DNA of 64,000 nt from Terfezia claveryi. Its lineage: Eukaryota; Ascomycota; Pezizomycetes; Pezizales; Pezizaceae. Both the position numbers and the translations under genes were made by a program. The stretch covers positions 93,210 through 157,209 of the forward strand of contig WHUX01000129.1 in the NCBI GenBank assembly GCA_015179025.1. Reading direction: 5' to 3'. The number at the start of each line of letters is the position of its first letter. The stretch's first letter is position 1. Under the pieces are notes generated by a model, which was not told the origin of the DNA, did not search any database, and was given only the letters and a program-made list of their open reading frames with translations. Below are positions 36,009 through 48,615 of the stretch, piece after piece.

Positions 36009-36678
36009 ACGGAAAGTAGGCGACCTGACGCAGGCCATAGGGGTAAAAATGTATGACGGAGGAGGGAGGCGACGCGACGTAGGCACACAGAAGGTGGGAC
36101 GGAGGTGGACGCTACGTGACGCAGACTGAGGCAGATGAAGTGCCTGACGTATTGGGAAGTAGGAGTGCGTCCTGGCGCACATTTTTTTTTTGCTGATGTA
36201 ACTAACAATATGACAAAACAATTGTGAAGATCGAGTCGATTCAACTTCGCAAAGGAAGATTGGTACATTTGCATGAAGTATCGCAGAATAGGTTTGAGGC
36301 ATTATCGCAAGTCGGAGATTCGACGAAGTAGAAAGGTAGATAGAGATTTATTGAATTTTATCTATTTAGAGATAAAATCTAAAATAATCTATGAGAACAT
36401 AAATACATCATAACTTGTGTGTAGTTCCAAAATCTATAATTATACCTAAATGTCCACCAAAAACCGACTAATTTCATCTTTTGTCTTCTATACATATCTA
36501 CTCTAGACTAATTGAAGTATAAGTATGTTGTCATATCTCATTATTCCACATATTCGTCAAATCGAATACATCCCTTGTGACGCATGAGGTTTGTAATTAT
36601 TTTATATGTATTACATGTGCTGGATATATACATACGTAATGTTGCGTGACGAGGGAGTGACGAGGTGGAACGAATGTA

Positions 36679-37228
36679 GTGGTGCACACACTAGCACCCC
36701 AGAAAACGTTAGGGAACTTGAATAAGTTTACTAACAAACAATTAAAAATGGCGCCAGACCCTCTCTGGAGGGTCTGGGCACGAGACTACAGACACATGTA
36801 CCACTACCCAAGGCATTTAAAAAGATTCCTCCTCCCTCCTCTTCCACATCTTTTCTTCCAAAACTTCGCTTCCTCGAGAAAGGTCATCTTACCTCAAACT
36901 CTTCAACAAGGTGTCCTTCCAGTAGAATCTTTTCCAAAACAATCCCCTGTCACCTCTAGAGTGTACTTCCGAAGATTCTCTTTTTCCTCTTCCAAACGTC
37001 CCACCTGTTCTCTTAACCCCCCACCCTTCTCCACGAATCCAACTTGATTTTCTCTACCTCTTTTTACACTTCCTTCTAGGACGCATGTCCTTCGAGTCAG
37101 TTCTCAGTAGTTTCAGTTAGCTACGGTTTGCTAGGTTTGCTAGGTTTGAGCAGGAAACGGTATCCGTCGGTGAGTTCAACTTTGGGTTTGTATAAGTTAA
37201 TACTAATAGGTTAGCAGAACTTGTTACG
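36679..37228 (+). promoter_or_regulatory. Probable promoter and 5' UTR of the 37229 gene
   Basis: A TATA-like ATTTAAAAAG lies at about 36814. A pyrimidine-rich stretch (CCTCCCTCCTCTTCC and similar) runs from about 36828 to 37080, typical of fungal transcription starts. The open frame at 36679-37047 crosses it and has no domain, so I treat it as leader. Between 36009 and 36678 I see only a GACG-rich stretch and AT-rich sequence. Confidence 0.45.
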
Positions 37229-38758
37229 ATGGCGGATGAAAACAGCGTGCAACAGGGAAAGAAGCGCAGCAGCATGCAACAGGGAAAGAAACGCAGCAGC
37301 ATGCAACAGGGAAAGAAACCCAAGGCGAAGTCGTCCAAGTCTTATACGAAGTTTACTATTCCGGACATTCCGGACATAGACAAGAGACTCGGTATCAGAT
37401 TCGAAACACTTCAACATAATCTCATTCCCGTACAGGATATGTTAGATGGGCAGAGTAAGGCTCTAGGGGAGGATGCCATTGATGAAATTAAGCGGAGGGT
37501 TTACGAAAATATCATCGACCATATTGATGCGGAGGGTTATCCTGCGGAGGATATTGCCAATTGCGACATAGCTAATATTAATGATTTAGTTTACGCTATG
37601 ATAGTTCCCATAATCTCCAATTTCAGCCGCAAGACGTGTCCAAAGAGTTTACACTTACAGAGGGAGCGGGAGATTATTGCTCTTGGTAGTGACGCTGAGG
37701 CAGAAGCAGGCAGGGTGGAGGAGTCCATTGTCATGGATCTTATTTCGATTAAGGAAGATAGGGTCGTTATTGTCATTGAGGCAGAGCGATCTGCTCTGCA
37801 TCAAGCGATGAAACAATGCTTGCTGTCCATGTTTGATATGAGAGGTTATAATGGTAGTGGTAAGGTATTTGGTTTCATTACGAGAGGAGTATGGTGGCGC
37901 ATGATGAGTTTCGACGGCACATTGTTTCAGGTCACAACCAAATTTAAAGTGATGCATGAATTCATGAGAGATGGGTATGAGAAGTGGAAGAAAGAGTTTT
38001 CAGTTCTAGTGGACTGTATGGTTTTAGCGTTGAGTCAGGGAGGGATGGTTAACACCGAGGCCAAAAGTGGGGCAGGGATTGTTAACACCGAGGCCAAAAG
38101 TGACGGAGGGATTGTTAACACTGAGGCCAAAAATGACCAAAAGTTTTCCACGATTAGAACTACCATCACCCCTCATCTCTGTCTGCACACTCTCGCCTCC
38201 ACATCACAACAACTACAATCAAACTCCGGATCTAGGCCCGCTGAGACCATCGCCGCTGCAGCAGCAGCAACAATTCTCCCTAACCTTGCCAACAGTAACA
38301 AAACTACTACAAATCAAACAGCTACGAATATTGTACCTCTAAAGGCATATTACCCTCAAGACGTCCTCCCCTGGGGCAGAGCGATGCCAGCTGCGTCAGT
38401 CAATGAAATTCCAATCCTACGACCAACAAAGTATGCAGGCGTGATGACGCAGCCCACTCGTATGCCTCCAACGCACTTGATGTTGACTGGTGTCAACGAG
38501 AATAACCAATTTCAAATGTCTCGCCCTGGAGACCCTACTTTGCCTCGACCGCTGAGATGGCTAGCAGCACCCCGTGCCTGGCCACAGCCGGTCATTGCAA
38601 CATCCGCAGGACCAGCAGCTGGTGGACATCTCCTACCTCATCCTTCCACATTAGCTGTCACTCGCCCCCTGGCAGTGCCCCGCACTATAGCAGCAGCAGC
38701 CTTAGAGTTGTTCTTATTGAGAAGGATGTGGTTGTCAGGTAGGAGGTTGGTTTTTTAG
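37229..38758 (+). CDS. Single-copy-like gene, putative PD-(D/E)XK-type fungal protein
   Basis: A 509-residue frame from ATG at 37229. Residues 6-30 are a threefold repeat (QQGKKRSSM). Residues 143-268 look like a domain I associate with fungal proteins of restriction-endonuclease-like fold. It has an acidic start (SDAEAEAG), VMDLISIKEDRVVIVIEAER, then SALHQAMKQ and VFGFITRGVWWRM. Relatives as I recall them have EAK where this has EAE (residues 184-186), so catalysis may be lost. A threefold IVNTEAK repeat follows (274-302), then a low-complexity tail with an Ala run. A splice donor (CAG-GTAGGA near 38739) suggests the real 3' end may differ. Its GC-balanced composition contrasts with the neighbouring elements. 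Confidence 0.65.
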   Translation: MADENSVQQGKKRSSMQQGKKRSSMQQGKKPKAKSSKSYTKFTIPDIPDIDKRLGIRFETLQHNLIPVQDMLDGQSKALGEDAIDEIKRRVYENIIDHIDAEGYPAEDIANCDIANINDLVYAMIVPIISNFSRKTCPKSLHLQREREIIALGSDAEAEAGRVEESIVMDLISIKEDRVVIVIEAERSALHQAMKQCLLSMFDMRGYNGSGKVFGFITRGVWWRMMSFDGTLFQVTTKFKVMHEFMRDGYEKWKKEFSVLVDCMVLALSQGGMVNTEAKSGAGIVNTEAKSDGGIVNTEAKNDQKFSTIRTTITPHLCLHTLASTSQQLQSNSGSRPAETIAAAAAATILPNLANSNKTTTNQTATNIVPLKAYYPQDVLPWGRAMPAASVNEIPILRPTKYAGVMTQPTRMPPTHLMLTGVNENNQFQMSRPGDPTLPRPLRWLAAPRAWPQPVIATSAGPAAGGHLLPHPSTLAVTRPLAVPRTIAAAALELFLLRRMWLSGRRLVF

Positions 38759-39275
38759 TCTCTTCTTTATATTGTGTGTTATCGGATTTCAAGGTTTTTT
38801 GGTGGGTATTTTTTTTATCAATCCAATTCATTTTATTCCTTTGATGAAACTCTTCCCTTCATATATCTTGCGAAGTACCAACTTCGTGCTTAGGTACCTA
38901 AATGTTAGCCTCGTAGTAACCAGTCTGTTGTCTCTGGGGGTTGCGACGTCACGAACGCTACAAATAATTATATTAACCTGGGTACGAGGGTACCTAAATA
39001 AATGTACATTTCGCAATTTTTTTTTATTGATTTCGAAAAAAATCCCCATGCTCGCTCTTCAAAATATTGGTTGCTTTTTATTTAGTGTACCGGGTGATTT
39101 TCTTTACCGTAAGTACAGTAACATGCTCTTCATCCCCGGATACATAAGTACACTTCCTGCTTAGAGTTCCCATGACCTTGTGTTTCCTATGCAGCTCCAG
39201 ATTTTTCCTTCAGACATGCAACCATTCGCTCCAACCTCCACCCCACGTTGATCCGTCGCGATATGTTGAGTTCCT
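38759..39275 (+). other. Downstream region, possible terminal exon of the 37229 gene
   Basis: Balanced composition continues to 39275. A GTAAGT donor at about 39109 and a TATGCAG acceptor at about 39193 bracket a plausible small intron. The following frame (APDFSFRHATIRSNLHPT) runs into the Penelope-like element, which may have truncated the gene. This is speculative. Confidence 0.3.
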
Positions 39276-39940
39276 GGAGGGGAGGAAGAAATTGTTAGAA
39301 TTCCTGAAGAGTATCATGAAGCAGACAACTTGACTTGTAGGTCACTGTTGGTTTTATCTAGATTGACTCTTTAGTGCTTGATACTTATACCTTTTCTTAC
39401 CTCTAGTGTAACTTATGGCAATGGTGATTATTTCTATGGTGTAGGTTGGCTGACCACCCTCTTCTAAAAAACCTAATTAAAAGTGTGACTCATACATATA
39501 TAATAGTATGACTTATTATATATGACTATATTATATGGTCAGTAATACTAATTTGGAAGCAATATGCTAATTTTACCTGCATGCATGATATATATGTATT
39601 ATGTATGCAGGTAAGATTGGTACACTACCTCTAAATTAGTATTGCTAACTATATAATGTAGTCATATATAATAAGTTACACCATTATATATGTACAAGTT
39701 ATACTTTTAATTAGATTTTTTAGAAGAGGGTGGTCAGTTCACCCATACTATAGAAATAATCACAATTGCTATAAGTCATACTAGAGGTAGGAAAAGGTAT
39801 AAGTATCAAGTATTGAAAAGTCAATCCAGAGAAAACTAATAGTAACCTACAAGTCAAGTTATCTACTTTGTAATACTCTTCAGGAATTCTAATAATTTCT
39901 TTCTCCTCTCTGACTTTCAAAGATAAATTCTCTTTCACAC
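39276..39940. repeat. Palindromic left end of the Penelope-like element
   Basis: Two arms of about 300 bp face each other around 39600. Anchors are GAAATTGTTAGAATTCCTGA at about 39287 against its complement near 39890, and CTGACCACCCTCTTCTAAAA at about 39450 against 39719. The centre is itself a hairpin (TTACCTGCATGCA and TGTATGCAGGTAA). Confidence 0.85.
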
Positions 39941-40329
39941 AAATAATCTATATCTACTCATGATATAATAATGTCTTTTTATACCATCTGGTTCCCATTA
40001 CTCTCTGTCTTTACTACTATTTCCTCCTCCTTTATTTAGATAAATCAATCTATTTAATGAGTAAACTACTTTGCACTCACAATATTACTAAATAAGGTCA
40101 TTGACCTTATTCTGACAAGCTATCATGAAAGCCTCTATTACTTTTTGGTCCAATACTATAAATTAGCTCAAACCTATTACAGGTTTTGAGCTATTTTGAG
40201 AAAGTTGGAGGAGTACAAATCAAGAGGGACCTAGCCTTCTGAAATCTAGAGTATCCATGTTTCGAAAATCTAATTTTCTAAGGAATACTTAGAGGATTCC
40301 TATGAGAGAATGGACTTGAATAACAGAAA

Positions 40330-43180
40330 TGATCTACTCGATCAAACCTTAACTGTAAAAGTATTCTTAGTAGAAGTTGAATTAAAGGTATTGGTCTTCT
40401 ATATGGAGATGCTCTCCCAAGCTATTATAGTAAAGGAATAAGAAGTAATATTCCTCCATACTAGACTTCATTACTCAGCAATCCAAAAACCTTTAATTAA
40501 TATTATTGATCAACTTCATAAAGAATTGGTAGTACTTCATAATACTATAGATCTAACTACCCCTACTAGCAAGAGTATGTTATTTCTTGCTAATGAAAAA
40601 GACCTATTTTCTTAGAATATCTTCACTTATACTACTCGAGTAGTAGATATTGCTGAAAGCAAGGCAATAGCAGAGCTGGAAACAGCTCTGAATAAGATGA
40701 AGTTAAAGGATACTACAAAAGACCCCTAATAGGGTCTAGCTATTACTCAAGATAGTCTGGCTGATATAGCTTGCAAAGCTATCAAAAATACTATTTGAAA
40801 AGAGAAAGGTATTTTCCCTCTAAAAGGGTTAATATCAGAAAGAAATAGTCTCAAAATTGGTATCTTAACACCACTGGGTGCCACTGAGCGCCGTTGAGTG
40901 CCCTCAAAAGGTATTCTATTCCTTCCTGATGAAAGCAATTACTATCTAACTCAAATTATATTAACTATAGACTTAAAGAGAAAAGGTATTGAAAAGGGTA
41001 AAATACTAGTAAAGTTGATAAAGAATACTACCTCCAAACCTTCAAATGCGAAGAAGAGGAAGCAAGCTGAATCCAATGCTGCCACTTCAGTGATGAAAGT
41101 AAAGAAAATAGAGAGTTAGAAAAAGACTCAGAAGGTATATAAACTTAGTCCAACCCATCATCTTACCTAAACCGTTTACTAAACATCCCTTTTAACCAAG
41201 CAGTAATGGAAATTTGTTAGTGAATACTACTGGTATTATTGTACTTACTTAGATTTTGGTGAGGAGTATATCTCTTGGAAGGAGTAGAATTGCCATATGA
41301 TATGCTGAATTCTATGAGCAAGGGTTTCTACTTTATATTTAGTACTAAAATAAATTCTTTTATTATTCTACCTGATTATAAATATTTTTATAATACTATT
41401 AAATGGAAATATTATTTTAGTAGTAAAAACAATAAAGTATATGACTACCACTACTTTTTAGGTTCCAATATACCTATACTGGCTCCTAAAGTATCAGTAC
41501 CTATTAAAGCAAGGTTGGCAGAGAGATATTCTCGATTATATCGAATAATCAAAGAAGTATCTAAAACAACTGGTATCAATTACTAAGGAATGAAAGATAT
41601 AGTAAAACTACTGAAGTACTTAAAAAAATATAATTTATTCATAACAAGTATAGATAAGAATCTTAGTATTACTATAGTATCCTAAATATAGTATATTATA
41701 TAATGCAATGGCTACCTAGCTAACGATAGATCAATAACCAAGATTAATATTAATAAGTGTTATAAAGTTATGAAAAAGTTATGAACATATTTAAACTAGA
41801 TTGTTCAGTCAGAAACCTATTCCCTAATAGAACAAGAACAAGGTTTCCTACTAGCTAATACTTAAAATGAATATATTCAAAAGCTACTATGATTTAGTAG
41901 ACTTCCAAAAATTTATAAAAAACTGATCAAGTTTAGATCTATTATTCCTTACTATAGTTTTACAAGTAAAACTGCTATATTTATGTTATATAACCTCTTG
42001 AAAGATAAAGTTAAATCATGACCTACAATTCTACTTAACAGTAGAATACTAGCATAAGAGTTATTAAAGGTTAAAGTCCCATTTGAAATGAAAGTATTTA
42101 TGTTTTTAGTGGATATAGAGGTATTCTACCTGAATGTACTACTTAATGCTATTCATAATATAGTCAAAGTTGCAGCTTCAAAACATTATAAGGAGATCAA
42201 AGGCAAACTTGCTTGAGAACTCTGTTTAATTATAAACAACCACCTTGTTTTTAGGTATAATAGTAATTTGTTTTTATAAATAAATGGATTAGCAATAGGA
42301 GTTACAAGCTCTCCATATATTGCTAATCTATATATGGCTAAATATGAACAACATATAATCAAAGATCCTTGAGTACTTCTATACAAAAGGTATATCATTA
42401 ATATACTTACTATAATACTTATACTAAATGAAAGTTTAGTGCTAGAATATACTAAAGAGTACCTGAACTTCCTAGGTCTTGAGCTTAAATAGGAAGTGGA
42501 TAAATACCATATAGTATTTTTGAATCTAAAAGTCATGCATTCACCATCTACAGGGAATTTTGATTTTAGACCATACAGAAAACCACTAAACTATTTCAAA
42601 TAAATTCTATTCTCTTCGAGGCATCCAAAGTAGATAAAGAAAGGAACTTTCCTCAGAGAGATGAGTTGGCTTACTATCTTGTCATCTAATGCAGACATAT
42701 ACAAGGAATTAGTTGAGGAACTATCTTCTATTTACCTCAACTGAGAGTACCCACTCATTTTAGTCAAAGAATAGATTACTCATAAGTATAATATAAGATA
42801 GAAAAACTAGTACTATATAGTTAAACTAGTAGGAGTGGATAACATTATGGTAGTTAAATCTATTCTTAATCCAATATGGAATTTTATAGATATATGAAAT
42901 ATACAACAAGGAATTTAAGAAGTCTAGGAGGTATGTCAAATCTCTCCTGAACTTCTTGAAATAATATTGATTATTAGTCATAAAAAAAAAACTATTAACT
43001 TTGGTAATTTGTACCAAAGATTCAATGTTAAATTTCTTGAAATATTTCCAGATGATACTATCCTTAGAGACTCATTTAAAAGTCTATATCTATAAAAATA
43101 ATATAGTGGTATATTCTAAAAACATAACCTGTGAGTTTTCCACTTCAGGATAAGTGAGTTAGAATACTAGTTTAGGCTAT
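40330..43180 (+). pseudogene. PLE protein: N-terminal region and reverse transcriptase
   Basis: The N-terminal part (40330-41270) is a helical, Lys-rich region with stops at former Gln or Trp codons and a 97-bp inverted-repeat element at 40834-40930. The RT follows. SRLPKIYKK is near 41900, FMFLVDIEVFYLNV near 42100, LFLQINGLAIGVTSSPYIAN near 42270-42330. The catalytic box reads YKRYIINI at about 42390, where YIDDI is expected, so both Asp are lost. SRHPKQIKKGTF is near 42620 and a YP motif after SSIYLN near 42750. The order matches the PLE RT family rather than LTR or LINE types. Confidence 0.7.
40834..40930. mobile_element. 97-bp miniature inverted-repeat element, copy 1
   Basis: Starts ATCAGAAAGAAATAG and ends CTATTCCTTCCTGAT, whose complement ATCAGGAAGGAATAG matches at 13 of 15 bases. 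A second copy is at 52552-52628. No clear target duplication. Confidence 0.6.
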
Positions 43181-43469
43181 ATGCTAATACACTGGAAATG
43201 AAAAAAATAATGGCTTTACTTTCCATTCTCCTCTACTTCCACTACTCATTTTACTCGCCTCTCCAGATAACTGCTCTCATTGTAGCTTACTCTGGGTGAA
43301 TTTGGTTATGTTTTTAATATACCATACTGAAATATAGCTACTAGCAAGAGTATATTACTAGTACTTACCCTGCATTAGTACAATATAGTCGTCATATATG
43401 TACATACATGTCAGAGTTATACCTATTGCATATGCATCATGCATACAGGTAAGATTACTACATTGCCTG

Positions 43470-43760
43470 CAAATTAGTATTACTGACTACATAATGTAGT
43501 TATATATAATGAGTTATACTATTATACATGTATGAGTTATACTTTTAATTAGGTTTTTTAGTAGAGGGTGGTCAGCCTACCTACACCATAGAAATAATTA
43601 CAATTGCTATGAGTAATACTAGAAGTAGAAAAAGGTATAAGTATCAAATACTAAAAAGTTAATGCAAATAAAACTAACAATGACCTATAAGTCAAGTTGT
43701 CTGCTTTGTAATACCCTTTATGAATTCTAACAATTTCTTCCTCTCCCCCAAAGGTGGGAA
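43470..43760 (+). repeat. Right terminal repeat of the Penelope-like element
   Basis: Direct copy of 39640-39940 (GGGTGGTCAG, CCATAGAAATAATTACAATT, GTATAAGTATCAA in the same order), ending CAATTTCTTCCTCTCCCCC. Confidence 0.8.
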
Positions 43761-46700
43761 TAACATGACATAGAATTGTAGCTGTTTGAGAGTTTATATC
43801 AATTAATTGACTGTTGGAATTTGATATCTATACATTTATTGTTTGGGCAATTAGTAAGGTAAGGTACTTTAGTATTAGCTGAACTGTATATACGTCTTCA
43901 GCTGTAGTACTTCAGACAAATAATGAATCAGAGGCTCTTATGTTGCACTTTGGTATAAAGTAATATATCTTATATATGAAGAGTAAAGGCCAAGCCAAAG
44001 GGGAAAAAAAGAGAAGAAATATTGGGAAGCATTTTGATAGTTTTGGGCAACATTAAGTCAATGAAGTTTGCTTGGATTATTGTTCCTGGAAGGTTATGTT
44101 AAAGAAAGCAGAGAGGAGATTTTTTCTTCCATGGTAATCAATTGTAATATGTCAATGAGAAATATAATATACCTATAATAATACAGCTACTTGTTAAGAG
44201 CTCAACTGCCATTACTAAAGTTGGGGATTGGTATTGGGGATTGACATTAGAGATTGACATTAGAGATTGGTGTTAGACACTAGCATTGAAGATTGGCATT
44301 GGAAATTCTTCAAACTCACAGAGGTGTTTCAGAGGTAAGATCATTGTTATATATTAGGCCCTACAGAATAGTATTTAAAGCCAATAAATAAGATGTTTTT
44401 GAACCCTAAAGCTTAACTTTGGTAGTAGTTCTAGTGTAAAAGAATATATGACAATACTACTAACTTACCCAATCTAGTTATTAGATAGTTAACAGGATCT
44501 ATACTGTTAAAACCTTTAGATCTATTATAATCTTTTTTCTCTTCTCTATATATAATGAATATATTAATAGGATTATACTTCAGACCTTCTATGGTAGGCA
44601 CCAGCCTAGTCTCTCTCCATAATACTAAATAGATAATCTACAATTATTTTGTCTAGTATTGCTTGATTAGCTTTTCGGAAGATTATACTAGATAGTCCTG
44701 ATTTGGACCCTATCCTTCCTAGTGCCTTATAGACAACCATTTTGGGAATTGAGCTAGTCTGCTTTTGTTTAGTCTTGAGACTACTTTTGTTTATCACTCC
44801 ATATATTCATATACATTATAATACTATCACTTTTTTTTTTTTTAGAAAATAAAAAAATTATTATAACCTATGTATTGCTTTAGTAAGTGTCTGAGGTAGA
44901 TACTATTAATGTTACAAACTTTACTCTGATCTCATGATATTAGGGTATGACAGATCAGGGATATTTTAGTATAATATACCTTATGATCAACAACTATATT
45001 TAGTATACTAGCTTCTATCCTATAGCTTAGACCTATTGTCTTATCTCGACCTATATATTTTTCCTAGTTTATCTAGCTTATAGTCCCAAGATCAGGGTAA
45101 GGAGGTGGGTATCCCTTGTCGTCAGTTTGGCTAAAGGAGGACTCACGTGGAAGGGTTTCAGCTTAGACTACTTTTTTTGTCTTATAGTCTTTCTAAGTTT
45201 CATAGTAGTATTTTATATTAACTGATACTACATAGAGTGAGACTGACAAGGTTACTACCTTCCTCCCACATACAAAAACACTAACAAGGGGATTATCTCA
45301 GTAATGGTGGAAGTAATGGTAGTAGTAATTTGGGGGGTGATAGTGGTAGTAATTTGGGAATAGGGTAGTAGTAGTAATTGAGGAGGTGGTTTCTGAAATA
45401 GTTGAGGTAGTAGTTGTAGTAATTGGGGGACAAGATTGATATGGCTGTTTGCTTAGTCTGGGTGCATGAGACGTTAAATATTATCTAGCCAATAGTGTAT
45501 AATGGATTACCTTTATCACTTTGAATTCTATGCATAAAACAAGGGAATTGTTTTACAGAAGGTGGAAATATAAGCTATCCTAATAGTTTGCCTCTCTCAT
45601 TTTGGTAAGATTGTTTGGTAGTAATATTCCATTATATTAACTAACAACCCAAGGTTCGATCTAGTTCTCTATAGTTAATGAGATACTAAAGTGCTTCTAT
45701 AAAAGTTATATGGATTATACTTGTTGAGAACTATAAGAGCAATTCAATTTACTGCAATATGATTCAGTATTTCGAGGTATATTGTTAGCTTTTTCTAGTG
45801 AAAAGTAAGATAGCCAATGTAGACGATTAGTGAATACCATGAAGTATGATCTTTCTCATTACTCTAGAAGAGATTTAAGTTAGTATAAATAGGAACTAGA
45901 GTTAAGTCTCGATTAAAGATGGGAAGAAAAGTAAAGCATTATTGGAGATAAGGGTTAACAAAAGTTTATTGGATTAGAGAAGAGTTTTTATAGTCTCATG
46001 CTAAGACCCTCGAGGACTAGAGGGTCTTGGTATAAGACTACAGTTCTTATGAAGCTATGGATTGATTAAATAGATGAGATTAGAAGAGTGGCAATACAAA
46101 CCATCACTTAGTATTACTTACTGTATAGCAATTGACAACCACATAATAATTAATATGAGCTTCTCTTCACATACAGTAATATTCTAATATCTCTATTAAT
46201 ATATCTAATTATTAATACAGTAAGAACAATGAATATAAGATAAAAATACTTAAAAAACTCAAATTTAATATTTCCAACTTACTCTGATCTACCCTAAACC
46301 TTCTATAGTATCTAAACCCTTAAAAGCCTATATAACTATCTCTCTAATATAATCACTTACTCTATATCTTCCATACTACCAACAACAATCACTTTAGTAG
46401 CAATAGGTTCTCTAGAGGTCTACTCTATGAGCCATATTAGTATAGTTTTAAGCTAATTACTATATATAGAACTAGATGTACTATAAACTATATTCTCTAT
46501 ATAACCTATATAACTTTTGTAAGCTAGCCTCCTTAGTATCGAACTTCAGCTTTTTTAAGTAATTCAATTAAGCTATATTTGTAGTACTACAATTTTAATA
46601 TCTTAAGATATCTTTCTATATATTTTTTTAAGCCTAGTATATTCTATAGTCACTATATTATATAAATTTCTAATAAAGCTCTATATATTTCTGTGTGTAA

Positions 46701-47560
46701 TCTACTTAGCCTTAAGAGTTATAACAATTATAATACTAAGCTACTCATATTTAATATAGGCTTAGTCAAGACTTTTAAAGGCCTTTAATCTACTTTTATA
46801 ACTAAGGCTTTACCTTTATACTGTTATTAAGTATTTTAAGGGTTTAAGAATATTTTACAACCTTTGCTAGATAGCTTAATATTTTAGAGGAACTTATAAT
46901 CTATATAAAATTACCTATAAATAGGAGGATATAGGAGTATTTACAACAACTTAAAGGAAGACTAGAAGGTTTTGACTTAGTTGAGAGAAGTTAAAGGTAG
47001 CTGAGATGTGTTAGATAGAAGGGGGTCTAAGTACTACTATAGCCTAAAGTACCAGTATCATAGATTTATACCAATAGTATAGTAGGGCCAGCGCTAAATA
47101 TAAGAATATAGTGAAGGTATCTATCTTCTACTTTAGTAAATATAGTACAATTGAAGCTCAAAATTGATAAGCTTTAATCCTAGAGCTAGTATAATATATA
47201 TATATTCCTAAACTCTCAAAATACTTAATAATGGTATAGAGATAAAGCCCTAGTTGTAAAAACAGATCAAAAGCCTTTAAAAGTTTTGACTAAGTTAATA
47301 TTGAATATAAGCAGCTTAGTATTATAATTGCTATAACTCTTGAAACCAACTAGATTATATATTAAGATATATAGAGTTTAGGTCAAAGATTTGTATAATA
47401 CAAAGGCTATAGAACATACTGGAGTTAAAATACTATATAAAGAGGTACCCTAAGATATTAAGATTATAATGCTATAAATATTGTCCTGCTCTTACAACAC
47501 TCTGAAGCGTTCAAACAACTCTTCATCATCTGGGTTGTAATAGTTCTCTGCTATATCGTT
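43761..47560. other. AT-rich region without recognisable genes
   Basis: Local repeats only: GATTG(G/A)CATTAGA-type units at 44220-44310 and a GTAGTAATTTGGGG array at about 45300-45430. A GGTTCGATC at 45652 resembles a tRNA B box, but no cloverleaf could be built. Coding remnants may exist but I could not follow one. Confidence 0.5.
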
Positions 47561-48220
47561 AGGCTAATATGAAATGGCAATACCAACATGCTATATATAT
47601 ATATAGTTTTATACATTTCTTTTATTTTTTATTGTTTATTTTTAAAAAAGAAAAAACTCATTCCTTATATTCGATAACTATTGCCTATTCTAGGAATTAT
47701 CTAGATATTGTAATACCGTATCTACTGGCAAATAACGATCCTTGTCAGTTCTCTAACTTTTGCTATAGACATCATTATTAGTAAGTCAGTAAGCATGTTA
47801 CTAGCACCTGTTTTGCACTCAGACATCACCTTTACTACATAAGCTTGGCCTATGTTATTAAACTGACTAGGATTGTTGTTCGCTAGTGGATATAGTATCC
47901 TATTTACATACCTCTTTATTCTACTTTAGATTCGTATATACTAGTTATTCAGTAGCCTTATTTCAATCTAGCCTACATACCCAGTAGTATGCTAAGATCT
48001 GGTGGCTAATACTGCTTAGCTTGTGAAATCTATACTTGTTGGGTGAAGTTGCTTAGTTAAGCCTCAACAGAAACACTACTTAAGTATGCCGCCCAATTTG
48101 AAATTACACTACTGAATAACTGGAACTCTATAGTATATGACTATATTCGGTAATGCTACAAAATACCTATGCCTGTTTGGGATAACCGCAAGTACCAAAC
48201 TGCTCAGCAGTGACCAGTCT
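47561..48220. other. AT-rich region, possible decayed coding stretch
   Basis: Between about 47990 and 48180 one frame shows Gln- or Arg-type stops only (for example YSVMLQNTYACLG), suggesting an old gag-like remnant. No motif confirms it. Confidence 0.3.
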
Positions 48221-48615
48221 GTAACAAGTCAACTAGGTCGTAACAAGTCAACTAGTCCATAACAAGTCAACTATTTTAAGATAAGTCCACTAGTCTGTGA
48301 CAAGTCAATAGTCTGGTTAGAACAACACCCTCCTCATAAGTCAACCTCTATGAGGGTCTGAGCGAGACTAATAAGTCAACTAGTCCATGACAACTATGAG
48401 GTGTAGTATAACCAGACTAGTCAACCAGTACGTACCAACACAATCACTCAGTGATAAGTCCATGTCAAGACAATCAGTCTGTAATAAGTTAAGTGCCAAC
48501 TGACTAACAAGTCAATGAGTACATGACAAAATAATCCAATCCATGATAAGATAATAAAGTGATAAGTCAACTAGTCCATGACAAGACAAACAATCTGTGA
48601 TAAGACAACCAACTA
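48221..48615 (+). repeat. 19-bp minisatellite, GACAAGTCAACTAGTC core
   Basis: Five regular 19-bp units at 48221-48315 (GTAACAAGTCAACTAGGTC and variants), then looser units to 48615 such as TCCATGACAAG and ATCTGTGATAAG. The last forms match the core found in the hAT-like elements. Confidence 0.8.

Larger units (their letters stand above)
39276..43760 (+). mobile_element. Penelope-like element (PLE), decayed
   Basis: A reverse transcriptase relic (41270-43100) is flanked by copies of one terminal repeat. One copy is inverted at 39276-39575; two are in direct orientation at about 39640-39940 and 43470-43760. Mixed inverted and direct terminal repeats are typical of Penelope-like elements. The RT motifs agree: LPKIYKK, then VDIEVFYLNV, then LQINGLAIGV, then SRHPKQIKKGTF. 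I saw no GIY-YIG endonuclease. Stops are mostly TGG, CAG or CGA sites. Confidence 0.72.

Noticed and set aside
41275..41586. A free-standing small gene of 103 codons
   Set aside because: It is an open segment between stops of the Penelope-like protein, continuous with the RT region downstream.
45600..45680. Possible tRNA gene around GGTTCGATC at 45652
   Set aside because: A B-box-like motif is present but no acceptor or anticodon stems pair.
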